Below, piece after piece: positions 46,755 to 56,829 of a DNA stretch of 64,000 bases. The notes beneath the pieces are model-generated. The model searched no databases. It worked only from the letters and a program-made list of their open reading frames with translations, and was not told the DNA's origin. The DNA is from Talinum fruticosum (lineage: Eukaryota; Streptophyta; Magnoliopsida; Caryophyllales; Talinaceae). Made by a program: the position numbers and the translations under genes. Location: contig JAITYX010000104.1 in assembly GCA_021018815.1 (NCBI GenBank), positions 1,573,501 to 1,637,500 on the forward strand, given 5' to 3'. Positions within the stretch are counted from its first letter, which is position 1. Each line of letters begins with the position of its first letter.

Positions 46755-46762
46755 GCTCGTAC

Positions 46763-47477
46763 CACCCTCTCCATCTCAATCGGCGAATTACTTGCAGAAC
46801 CCACTGAGTACAAAAGCATGGTAGGTGTTTTATAATACTTGACTATGACACATCCCGATATTTCATATGCAATTCACGTAGTTTTCCAGTTCATGCATGC
46901 CCCCATACCACTCATCTCTTGGATGTCAAGCATATTTTCAGGTACTTGCTAGGTATTATTACGAGTGGGATTCTTCTTCATCCTGCTATTACTCTTTCCC
47001 CTCATTATTACCTATTTTGATACTCGACTCGAGTTAGGGAAGGATTCTTGTTAGTCTGCCACTAGTTATGTTATTTTTTATCGACCCAATCTTATTACTT
47101 GATGCTCGAACGGATAACCCATGGTCTCCGAATCTTCAACTAAAGCTGAATACCATGTTGTTGCATAAATGGTGCCTAAAACTATCCAACTCTATAAGCT
47201 ACTCTATGACTTAGAGATCTCTCTTGCTGCTCTAACCAAGGTGTTGTGTGACAATATCAATGCATAATATCTCACAGACTAGTCCTAGTCATCATGATCG
47301 CAACAAGCACATTATCGTTGATTACCATTTCGTTCATGAATACATTATTGATGGTGATCTTATTGTCACCTATGTTCCTACTAGTTTTCAATTGGCACAT
47401 ATTTTTACTAAACGGTTATCTTCTTTTAAATTTTTGTTTCTTAAAGCCAATTTGTTTATTCACTCCCTTCCAATATA
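46763..47477 (+). pseudogene. Copia family B RT end and RNase H
   Basis: Blocks are ARTTLSISIGELLAEPTEYK near 46757 followed by S-M-V-G, then LTMTHPDISYAIHVVFQFMH near 46842 (a Copia connection motif, frame-joined). Next comes an S-K-S/T-E-A-E-Y-like stretch near 47130. VDYHFVHEYIIDGDLIVTYV near 47320 and LAHIFTKRLSS near 47392 form the RNase H C-terminus (H-I-x-x-D-Y-H...A-D-x-F-T-K). One or more frameshifts lie between blocks. Confidence 0.75.
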
Positions 47478-47487
47478 GATTAAGGGG
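47478..47487 (+). other. Copia family B polypurine tract
   Basis: AGATTAAGGGG-like purine-rich sequence directly precedes the 3' LTR. Confidence 0.6.
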
Positions 47488-47596
47488 TGTAATAGAAGAC
47501 AAGTGCTAATAATGTAATTTACTTGTATAATTACTCTTATAAATATAGTGCCAAGGCTCCCGGATCGAGCGAATCGCATAAACCTAAAACCTCATA
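47488..47596 (+). repeat. Copia family B 3' LTR, 109 bp
   Basis: It begins TGTAATAGAAGAC and ends AAAACCTCATA. It is collinear with the 5' LTR, with small differences such as TGCTAATAATG versus TCTAATGATA. Confidence 0.75.
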
Positions 47597-47599
47597 TTA

Positions 47600-47790
47600 C
47601 CTTTACTATTGCGAGTACAAATTCGAAAATCGAACTAAACGAGCACGTGACCGAAATCGATCCCAAGAAGTGGGTTAATCACATTTCTAGAGTGATAACA
47701 CACAATCCCAACTCGATTTTAATATAACTTATATACGAGTTGAAAGTGTAGGGTTTTGGAATTGCAAATTAAAGCAAAGGAATTGTTACC
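47600..47790. repeat. Flank repeat, right copy (matches 35440-35599)
   Basis: It contains GATCCCAAGAAG near 47660, GTTAATCACATTTC near 47675 and AAAGTGTAGGGTTT near 47742, in the same order as left of the Copia element. The sequence TTACCTTTAC occurs both just after the LTR (47597) and at the end of this copy (47788). That suggests a tandem duplication was present before the Copia insertion. Confidence 0.75.
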
Positions 47791-47854
47791 TTTACCGTTG
47801 CCTATGGCATGTTGAAGAGTTATTGTGCCTTCGATGAAGACGGCGCCGATAGGG

Positions 47855-47945
47855 TTGGAGGAGAGAGAGAGAGAGGGAAAGAGAACTAGATAGGGTTGGA
47901 CAAGGATTGTGGACCGAGAGAGACAGAGAGAGAGAGAGAGAAATT
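47855..47945. repeat. (GA)n-rich low-complexity stretch
   Basis: Runs of GAGAGA are interspersed with AGGGTTGG. Minus-strand ORFs here (LSLSLSLS) are artefacts of the repeat. Confidence 0.85.
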
Positions 47946-47999
47946 GGAGTAGAGACAAAGAGAGTGGAGCAGAAAGAGAAAAGCAAATTGTAGCAGAGG

Positions 48000-48590
48000 T
48001 GAAGAAGCAAAACAGAGCGGAGGTCCGGTGGAGCGAGAGAAGAGAGACGAATGCGATTCGGTTGGAGTTGAGAAAGGGTTAGTTATTGTTTTTATTTTTG
48101 GGTAAATATTGTGTTTACATTTTTTTATTGTTTTTTAATAGAATGGATCTGTGTCTGTTGGAGATATTTGTTAAATTTTGTTTGGGTTTTTTTTTTGTCA
48201 AATTTTTTAATTGCATAATTGTTGGCCTTTTGTCAAATTTGATAAATTACATTTTTCAAATTTTTTGATATAGGTATTACAAGGAGCCAATTTTTTCCCC
48301 AAAAATATTTACATAAAAATAAAATACGATTACCAATAAAATATATAAATGTCTAACCGAATAACAATTAAATCGATTACAAAAAAATATATAATATCAA
48401 ATATCGATTATTGACCAAATATTCATTATTGTGAAATATAAAATAAATAGTATCACCGATGATATACTAAAAATTTTATAACAGTTATAACAAATCATAA
48501 AAATTATAACAACCGATTTTAACAGTCTTATGATATGTTCGTATGTCTTGACATTGGTGATTCCTACCATCATCCTCCTTACCTTGGAGC
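48000..48590. other. AT-rich intergenic stretch
   Basis: No gene or recognisable element was seen. Long T- and A-runs occur (48115-48270, 48290-48500). Confidence 0.5.
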
Positions 48591-48605
48591 AATAATTAAT
48601 ATGGG

Positions 48606-48690
48606 GGCTGCTGAGATTCAAACCGGAGACTTCTCGCTCGAAATACTCGATACCATGCTCTAGACCAACTCATCCAAAAACTTAATTTGA
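48606..48690 (-). repeat. tRNA-like sequence, candidate SINE head
   Basis: The minus strand reads GATGAGTTGGTCTAGAGCAT (A-box-like), and 45-50 bases later GGTTTGAATCTC, close to the B-box GGTTCGANTCC. The spacing and the GAGTTGG...AGAGC part resemble a tRNA 5' half, so this may be the internal RNA polymerase III promoter of a tRNA-derived SINE. The 3' limit and target duplication were not found. It could instead be an old tRNA pseudogene. Confidence 0.4.
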
Positions 48691-48844
48691 TGGTTGAATT
48701 CTCATGAATAGATTTATACTCTAACAAAAATATTGATAGAATTGTTATGCTCGTCAAATAACAATATAAGTTTCCTTTCCACGTGTGCAAATAACCTAAA
48801 AAGGCTTAAATTCTTTTACTTTCATGATCACAATTATATATTTA

Positions 48845-48870
48845 CTAGTTTGGACCCGTGCTATACATGG
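48845..48870 (-). mobile_element. Helitron-like 3' terminus
   Basis: On the minus strand the sequence reads CCATGTATAGCACGGGTCC then AAACTAG followed by T. This is the plant Helitron end pattern: a short GC-rich hairpin (CCATG/CACGG with one mismatch) about 10 bases before CTRR, next to T. The matching 5' end was not identified with confidence. Confidence 0.55.
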
Positions 48871-49570
48871 AGTAATGTTGTACAATGCATAACTTAAGAA
48901 ATTATTGAATTACGCAGCGATGTTGTACTTGTTAGTTTCTTTTCTCGATCATTTGATTTTATTGAATGATTTCACTTTCAACAACATTCTTATACATGTT
49001 ATCCCCTCATAACGAAAACGCTTTTGTAACTCATCAAAGTTATCGGAACCCAACACATAAAAATCATTAGAGCCCAACACACATTCATCTTCCAATCATT
49101 TTAAATTTCAAAAGAATAAATAAATAATCTAAAATAATAAATAAAAAAGAATGTTAAAAAATATCATCAAGGTTTTAAGATTACACACGTGATTTGGAAT
49201 ATTAAGAAGTCGAGGCCCTCTAAGAATCAAACAATTTAAATAATTCTAACTCATACGAGTTATAAAAATAGTGTGACAATATGTTTGGGTATCAAAAGGT
49301 AAATATTAGTAGAAAAAAGAATAATATATGATTGGTAGATATTGACCTAGATGACCTCTAAATGACAATAGATGATATCATGTCACAAATTAATATTACA
49401 ATATAAAGTACATCAAATCAATAAAAGAATATCAACCTTATAACTCATAAATATTTACAAAGTCAATACTAATTTAACTTAATAGACACCTAGATAAATA
49501 TTTAAATGCAACCAACCTACTAAAACATCATTGACTTAAATATTACATGAACTTTTAAAAAGTATACATA

Positions 49571-49690
49571 TCTATGTTATATATAAAGGGAAGAGGGACT
49601 TTGTGCTTGTATAAATTTTGGTTTTCCACATTTATCCCTTTCTTAACTTAAATTTTAGGGTTATAATTGTCACTTACGATTATTGTTTCT
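49571..49690 (+). mobile_element. Helitron-like 5' head, copy 1
   Basis: TCTATGTTATATATAAAGGG, preceded by A, fits plant Helitron starts (A then TC...). The next 100 bp (GTATAAATTTTGGTTTTCCA, then TTAACTTAAATTTTA) are shared with heads at 51925, 52408 and 52534. Which 3' end belongs to it is unclear. Confidence 0.5.
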
Positions 49691-50770
49691 CCATTTTCAT
49701 GCCCCTCTTTCTCATGTCAATTACGCTTATTATTTTTCCATTTTCCTGCCCCTCTCCCTCACGTCAATTGCTCCCCCCACCGTGCAGCATAGATCGTTTC
49801 CCATGGATGATTTCCGAAGTTGAAGATAACTCGAACAAATGCAAAGTGAAATCAACTCTACTTCGGTCTTAATTTTAGGAGAAAGGAAAGCAAAAATCCA
49901 AGACCCTCGATTTGCTCAGTAAATTTCCCCTCTCAAAATCGGTTTCCCTCTTGATCGAACTCTTCTCATCTTCATGTAACTCCATTTCTCCCAGACTTTG
50001 CATTACTTCATTTCTTTCAACCCCTTACCCTCTCTCGATCTCTCTCTCTAAACTCCGGTTAATCAATATCAAATTCGCATTCAACCACAAACTCCAAATC
50101 AAATTTGAGTCACCGAGGAACTCCGGTGAGAAATTCCACTGTCAATCTGCTCTCCCGACCGGAAATTCCGGCTCCTCCCCCACCCTCTCGCTCCTCCAAA
50201 TGTCCTATTCGCAACATACGAGTCCTCTCTTTCTCCCCCTCCCCACCCCAATTTAAATTATTCATTGTTTGTAACTCTATCCAAAAAATTTACACAAGTA
50301 AAATCCCACATAATCAAGAGAGAGAGAGAGATAGAAACCCGGAAGGAGAGAATACGAGAGGAGGGAGAATGCATGTTCCAACGAGAGGTAAAGGCATAAT
50401 TCGGGGCACAAATCAACAACTCGGAAAAATGGAGAAAGAGGCGGAGGAGCGAGTCCAGCGAGATCGGGCCATGCCATAAATAACAAAAGCATGAGCACCA
50501 ATCGTAAAGTGAAAGCCGGAGAGTAAGAGGTAGCCGAGCGAGCAAAAGCATGCCGAAGAGCAACGAGTGATAACGAGCCGGCGAGGAACATGGAGAGAGG
50601 GATTTGAAGAGATAGAGCTCGGCGATGGCGGAGAGGGAGCCGGCTAGAGAGCGAGAGGGAGCTGCACGAGGGGAGCCGGAGTAGAGACCCGAAAGGGGTG
50701 AATGAAGGAGTGAGGGCTGTACAGGGGGATCAAGGGCGCTAAATGACAAAATGAGGGTGGGGGTGTTAGG
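49691..50770. other. Compositionally distinct stretch, unassigned
   Basis: Unlike its AT-rich neighbours, this kilobase is GC- and pyrimidine/purine-rich (CT-rich before about 50260, GA-rich after 50310, including a (GA)n run). It yields overlapping ORFs on both strands with low-complexity products. It may be a captured host gene fragment with a promoter-like CT-rich part inside a Helitron, but I recognise no protein. Confidence 0.35.
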
Positions 50771-51828
50771 TTAGGGTTAAGCTTCATAATTACATGATCA
50801 AGACCTTTTACTTATTACAATAATTTTATATAGGTTCTTATACATAAAATGAAGATGAGGAAGTTAGGTTAGGATTAAAAATAATTGCAATTGAGATAAA
50901 TTATTAATATAAAAATTAAAATATACTTAGAATAATGTAGAAGAGAATTAATTTGAAATAATTTTGTTTGTATTTAGATGATTTTTTTATTGGCGTAGAT
51001 TAAATATAGTACATTTTTTAGTATTTAATTTTGCTTCTCATTGATATAAAATCAGAAAAATAAAAAATTGGCATGTAATTTTTAGAGATGAAAATATTGT
51101 TGCGACTTTGTTGTTATGTGTGGACTATGCTGTATATTTGTAAAACAAAAATCCATTTTCATCGAGATCTATCTTAAAAGCATACTGACATTATTTAATT
51201 TTATTATTAAAATTCCTTATTTTCATAGTGATATTTTTCATCTAACTATATCATGGTAAAAAAGTCATATATTATTATTTAGAATGATTGTTATGTTGGA
51301 ATACTATACTCATTGAATACTATACTTATATCAATATTGATAGAGCCCTTATTGATCCGAATTATTTTCATCATAAATCAAGGTATTTGTTTTTTGTGGA
51401 TAATGAAGATAATACTAAAACGATATAATTAAAGTTAAAAGATATTCAAATGATAGAAATATATATTCAATTTTAAATCCAAACCCTAAAAATCTCGCTC
51501 CAATGCATGGTGGTAAAGTTATGATGTAACAACCATATATTTCAATTTAAAGAGATACTTTACTTTGATCTACTATAATCTAAGTTGAAAAAATAGTCCA
51601 AAACCTACGTTATCTCGATTACGAGATAGCAATAGGAATTTGTGCAAAGGTGATCGATTACTTAATTTTTTTTTTATGCTGATTGTTTAATAAATGTGTA
51701 GGGATAACAAATTTTCGATGAAAAATCATCTAACAATATGCACACACAAAAAAACTAATAACTATATATCTTTGTGTTTTTTACAAACTTTAAAATAATT
51801 TTAAACTTCACAATTTAGAGATTCTATG

Positions 51829-51835
<7 letters not shown>
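50771..51835. other. AT-rich intergenic stretch
   Basis: No coding pattern, no terminal repeats and no tandem repeat were noticed. Confidence 0.5.

Positions 51836-51888
<53 letters not shown>
51836..51888. repeat. (AT)n microsatellite
   Basis: An almost perfect AT tract of about 26 units. Confidence 0.95.
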
Positions 51889-51891
<3 letters not shown>

Positions 51892-51924
51892 GGTAGATAT
51901 TTTTTTACTATATATATTAGCTAA

Positions 51925-52030
51925 TCTATGTTATATATAAAGGAAAGAATAATGTGTTGTATAAATTTCAATTTACCATGTTTACCCCTTCTTTAACTTA
52001 AATTTTAAGAATAAAAATATCATTATATTA
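51925..52030 (+). mobile_element. Helitron-like 5' head, copy 2
   Basis: TCTATGTTATATATAAAGGA, preceded by A, then GTATAAATTTCAATTTACCA and TTAACTTAAATTTTAAG, are homologous to copy 1. They are followed by CT-rich repeats. Confidence 0.5.
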
Positions 52031-52046
52031 TTATTTAATATAATTA

Positions 52047-52150
52047 ATCCCTCTCTCTCTCCAATTACCCTCCCCTCCCCCTCTCTCTCTCTCTCTCCAA
52101 TTACCCTCCCCTCCCCTCTATAGTTTCCTTTCTCTCTCTCTCTCTCTATT
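52047..52150. repeat. (CT)n with a short duplicated CCAATTACCCTCCCCTCCCC block
   Basis: Two copies of the block (52060 and 52098) are separated by CT runs, followed by another CT run at 52131-52149. Confidence 0.85.
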
Positions 52151-52407
52151 TACCCATATGCAAGTCCCATTAATTTTTTTATCAAATTTATTAACTATTT
52201 TTAATCTAACATAATTATAATTATAAACATACATGAAGAATTTATTTTTTTATATATAAACTATCATTGGTAATAGGAAAATTAAATACATAAAGTGTAA
52301 ATTTAATGTTTGGACCTTGAATAAATAAATAAATATTATTAATATAAATTACCCTTATAACATATAAAATTTGGATAATTTATTCGTTTTATATATCCAT
52401 CTATCTA

Positions 52408-52533
52408 ACTATGTTGTATATAAGGCCAAGACTTCTCTATTGTTGTATAACTTTTGCCTTTTCTTTTTTTACCCTTAATATAACTTATATCTTAAGGATA
52501 AAATAGTCACAAATTATTAGGCCATTAAACTTA
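52408..52533 (+). mobile_element. Helitron-like 5' head, copy 3 (degenerate)
   Basis: ACTATGTTGTATATAAGGCC, then TTGTATAACTTTTGCC, then a TTAATATAACTTATATCTTA stretch, parallels copies 1 and 2. It ends where copy 4 begins, as if copy 4 had inserted into it. Confidence 0.4.
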
Positions 52534-53173
52534 TCTATGTTATATATAAAGGTAAGACCTTTTTTATTACTGTATAAATTTTAATTTGTCAATTATACCC
52601 TTATTTTGCATAAATTTATAGGAATTAGTTACTCATACATCAAAATAATTATTTCCAAAAAACATTAAATAAAAAATTTAATTAAAAAAATCACTCACGT
52701 CTAATATTTTGAGAGCACATGTATATGTATATATGATTCAATTTAACTGTGAGTTAATGAAATGATTGGTTTATTTATTTATTTATTTTACAGTTTGATA
52801 ATTGTGTATAATTTCTCTTTGACTCTCCTTTGGATTTGTTGAAGATTTACGCCAACAGATTAGCATGGAGTTTATGATGATGTGCATGGAGAATTTGATT
52901 ACTTTCCGGTAAGAGTAATATCTATTGTTAAAAATTCAATACATTTTGACCTAAATTTTCACATATGATCCATACATGCTAATATAATGTACTATCTATT
53001 AAAGTCCGTCAATTTTTTTTTTTTTTATAAAAGAGATGAACATGCATGTCGTAGTCCGCCAGTACTTTTTACCCATTTTTAATTTACACGAATAAAATAT
53101 TCTTATCTAATGGAATGAAAAAAGTAATAAAAATCGGATTGTAATTGATCCTCCTCACCCCTATCTCTCTCCC

Positions 53174-53174
<1 letters not shown>

Positions 53175-53215
<41 letters not shown>
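53175..53215. repeat. (AT)n microsatellite
   Basis: A TA tract of about 20 units lies inside the Helitron-like region. Confidence 0.95.
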
Positions 53216-53218
<3 letters not shown>

Positions 53219-54404
53219 AAACTTTAGCCACCTTTGTACTACCACCTTTTATTTTAACCTAAAACCTCCATCAACATTAACTCTAAAAATAATTTTCTTT
53301 TTTGATTAAAAAAATTATTTTCTTTTACTGCCAATATACATACACCTCAAATTACAAATGATATAATAAGTATGTTTCGTTTTTCACAAGTTATTGATTC
53401 TAACGTTGATATTTGTGTACTTAATTTTATATATTCTTATGAATATATTAATATTTACTTACCCACTTTTATGGTTAGAGCCCACCAAATATTACAACTT
53501 TTACTCTAATAGTAATTCAATTTCTTCTCTCCGGTTCTTCATAATCACTCATTTATGATTTCACTTCTCTAACATGACTCTTATTTTATCTTTAAGACAC
53601 CCTACAATATTGTTTGTCAATATAATCACATGATTTTAGTTCATTTAAACAGATTGAAACAAGTTGAAGCGTACGAGATTGAATGTCAAGGTACCCCTCC
53701 AATTTTCATTACAGGAGTTGACATTCATTTTCTTAGTAACTTAAATCCTTTTATGTCTAATCTATTTTTTATTTTTTATTATTACTTCTTCATAAATATA
53801 TCTTTTTGTTTTTACATATTTTAAAGTAATTTTAAACTTCACAATTTAGAGATTCTATAGCCATGTTGATTAATAATATCATAACACTATAAAATTAATT
53901 ATTTTCTAAAAAAATTATTTTCTTAGTGCGATTCCTATAGAAGATTATGTTAACAAAAGTTTTTAATCCGAACAAAATTGAGTTCCTCCTGTATATTTTC
54001 TTCCTTTTTTTTCTTTCAAATATTAAAAGTGTCTCCTATACTTCTATTGGTGTCATTGCTATTATTTTTAGTTAAAATTTATTATTTTTTAGGATCTTTT
54101 AGATAAATAGTCATTTTCTTTATCTTTCTATATTTATTTTACCTATATTTTTTAAATCAAAATAATGTTTCCTTCTTTCATGTATCTTTCTCAATGCTAT
54201 TTCAATCAGTAAATATTCACATAGCCATTAGTGTATATATGATTATTATGTTTCCATTTTATTACTCCACCAATAAGTTATCTTATCTTTCACTATAGGT
54301 GGTTTTCTTATTTAATCATTAATTTTATTTATCGTACATTTTAATCTATTTTTTAATCAAAGCACTCATTTTAAATGTCCTTTCTTTTCAATTTAATAAA
54401 TTAT

Positions 54405-54519
54405 ACCCTAACCTAACCATAATAACTTTTATTATATTTGAATATTATGGTTTATTATGGTTAGGCTAGGGTTCAATTTGATAATAACCATAATATTCAA
54501 ATATAATAAAAACTATTAT
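54405..54519. repeat. Overlapping inverted repeats that can form alternative hairpins
   Basis: Arm 54405-54425 pairs with 54452-54472 (one mismatch in 21). Arm 54419-54453 pairs with 54481-54519 (a few mismatches or gaps). The two pairings share bases, so they are mutually exclusive. The block lies 20 bp before the terminal Helitron-like hairpin. Confidence 0.8.
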
Positions 54520-54569
54520 GCTTGAACTTAATTTAATCATGCACGTATTACGTGCAATTCAAAACTAAT

Positions 54570-56480
54570 AGCCATAATGGGATCTCATTTTTTTTAAAAT
54601 TATAAGGTGAATACAATAATTTGTCCATTCTTACCAAAAATTTTCATACTTTCTCCTTCAACAGTCTCTTGCTCATTATTATTATTATTATACATATAAA
54701 ATGTAAGTAATCATTTTATTATGGTCATTTTTCAGTATGGTTAATTTTAAATAATAAAATTTAATATTTTCTAAATTACTATGTATCTTTGGGTATATTT
54801 CAAAATTCTCTCATGTGTACTTAGAATTATTTTTTTAATATGTTATTAGAGCATGTTTTCTAACTAAATTCATTTAAATTAAACTAGTTTCTTAAGGAAA
54901 AAATTAATTATGTAGAAAAAAAAATTCTAACCTCCTCCCCTTCCTCTCTCCCCTTTTTCTGTATAAAACTTTGCCTTTTTAAATATTTTATCTTGTATTT
55001 TTCTACAAATAATTATACTATCTTCTTTACTGAGAGTCTCTCCCTACTCTTTTTAATGAGTTCTATTGTCTCTTGTTTTTGGAGTGATTATATCGATTTC
55101 TTTTCATATTATTATGTTTGGATGTGGTTGAATTGTTGGTTGATTGTCGGATCGGTCCGCAACGAGTATCAATTCTTCAAAATCGATGATCGACGAGAAG
55201 GTTATATAAGATTTGTGGATCTCCTCGTTAGAGGTTGTATGATGAAATAACAATTGAGTGGAAGATGAGCGTGCAAAAGAGTTTTAATTATTTATTTCAA
55301 TCGAAATATTTATTTTATTATTTTATTTATAAATTTGTTTTAGTTTAATTTTTTATTGTAAATGCTTGTATGACCTTCGTTAATGAAATTTATTCATTAT
55401 TTAAAAAAATAGTTTCTTCCAAAATTTAGCACACACAAGAACGAAATATAGTTTCTTCCAATTTTGTTTCAATCAAGCTAAATTAAACGTGAGATTTCTT
55501 TTCTTTTCTTTTTTTTTTTTTTGTGAGGGAGGTGACTCCAAGCTTTAGTTTTCTTCTTTCGTTCAATAAGATTACCTTATATTTTCTGAAAATATCTAAT
55601 TTTCTAACTATACTAAACCATATCAAATTTATTGACTCGTATTAAAGGTAAATCTGATAAAATAAGTCATTCGATTTAATTTTAAGCCGGGTTAGTATTG
55701 TGTGATGTCGTATTCGAGTTAATAATATTTCAATCAATTTCAATTTCAAATTTGGTCATTTTCATTTAAGGTTAACTTTGAGTTAGTTGATGAGTCAGTC
55801 CAATAAGCTTGCTTAAAAATATAAAAAAAACTTTTGTGAAAAATGTTTGTGTCGGCTCGGGTTTCGTTCAAATAGGGTAAATTTGTGTTTAGGGTCCACT
55901 TCTTATTAACTATGCCATGCATTGAGTCAGATTGAAGTTCAACTTATTGGATTTAGGTATGAGTTTCGAGTGACTTTTCCATGTGTAATTAACGAATATG
56001 CTTAATGTAGATAAAGTTGACCCTAAACTCGAAAATCAAAACCAAATGACCTGAATTTATACCTGATGCAAAACTCGAATTAGCGAATGCGAAGTAGACC
56101 TAGAATCAAAATTTACTCAAATAGAATTGAACCTAATCGAAAGTTTTTCTTAAAATTTCTTTTTTTTTTTGACAAAATAAGCTAGTTGAACTAAAAATTG
56201 AGTGACCCAAAGAAAACTCGAATCGAAAATAATACAACTTCGAAATCCAATTTCATTAAATCGAATATGATATAACTTGACATTAAGCCGACTCAAAATT
56301 GCACTGAACGACACATTTACCAGGCTTGACCCAGCGTGAAGTCTTCAAACCAACTCCTCATTTTTTATGTCGTTTGATCCTCTATGGGAATAAAGTAGGC
56401 CAACTAACGAAATCCTGGCCCAGCCCATCATCAATAAACAAAAAAAAATTAATTACATACTGAAAGAAATTAAATTAATT
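54570..56480. other. Intergenic region upstream of BTAF1
   Basis: This is AT-rich. A short open frame at 54993-55250 gives an unrecognised hydrophobic-aromatic product and is probably chance. The last part (55600-56400) has moderate complexity but no recognised element. The distal promoter of the next gene should be here. Confidence 0.5.
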
Positions 56481-56636
56481 AATTAATTTAGTGTTCATTT
56501 TTGCCCATCCTTCGGGGATTGGCTTCTCAGTTGGCGGACGTTTTTTTGTATCTCGTACTTCGTCAATCGACAACAGAAAAATGAGGATTCATAGCCTCTC
56601 TTCCCTTCCCTTCCCTTCTTCTCTCCAGTCTCTCTC

Positions 56637-56647
56637 TATATATATAC
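56637..56647 (+). promoter_or_regulatory. Predicted TATA box of the BTAF1 gene
   Basis: TATATATATAC sits in a CT-rich stretch (56590-56636, a plant Y-patch-like context), 183 bp before the proposed ATG. Transcription would start near 56670-56680. In-frame upstream ATGs at 56491 and 56581 lie before this box and are therefore unlikely starts. Confidence 0.5.
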
Positions 56648-56829
56648 CTCCCAATGTCTGTCTCCCCTTTTTCAATCTTCATCCGATCCCTAAATCCACC
56701 AAAAACCCTAGATTTTCATTCCTCTTTCCTCCATGTTTAGGGTTTTCTTCTTCTCTCTCTGATTTTTCCAGATTCCACAAATCTATCCTCGGAATTCTTC
56801 CCCTTTACGAGCTTCCCGACTCTGATGTA

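Larger units (their letters stand above)
52534..54568 (+). mobile_element. Helitron-like element, copy 4, with 3' terminus
   Basis: It starts TCTATGTTATATATAAAGGT, preceded by A. A candidate end at 54565-54568 is CTAA followed by T, nine bases after the palindromic hairpin TGCACGTATTACGTGCA (54540-54556). Pairing this start with this end is inference; copies 1-3 could also own the end. No Rep/helicase is present, so it is non-autonomous. Confidence 0.45.

Noticed and set aside
50258..50749. 163-residue minus-strand ORF with hydrophobic stretches
   Set aside because: It lies opposite a GA-rich stretch with overlapping ORFs in other frames. No start context or homology was recognised, so composition explains it.
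54993..55250. 85-residue ORF upstream of BTAF1
   Set aside because: Its hydrophobic-aromatic composition is typical of AT-rich DNA, and no conserved motif, start context or neighbouring exon is seen.
56491..56829. Extended N-terminus of BTAF1 from upstream in-frame ATGs
   Set aside because: The upstream part is CT-rich 5' leader sequence with a TATA-like box inside it. The family N-terminus begins MAQQ at 56830.
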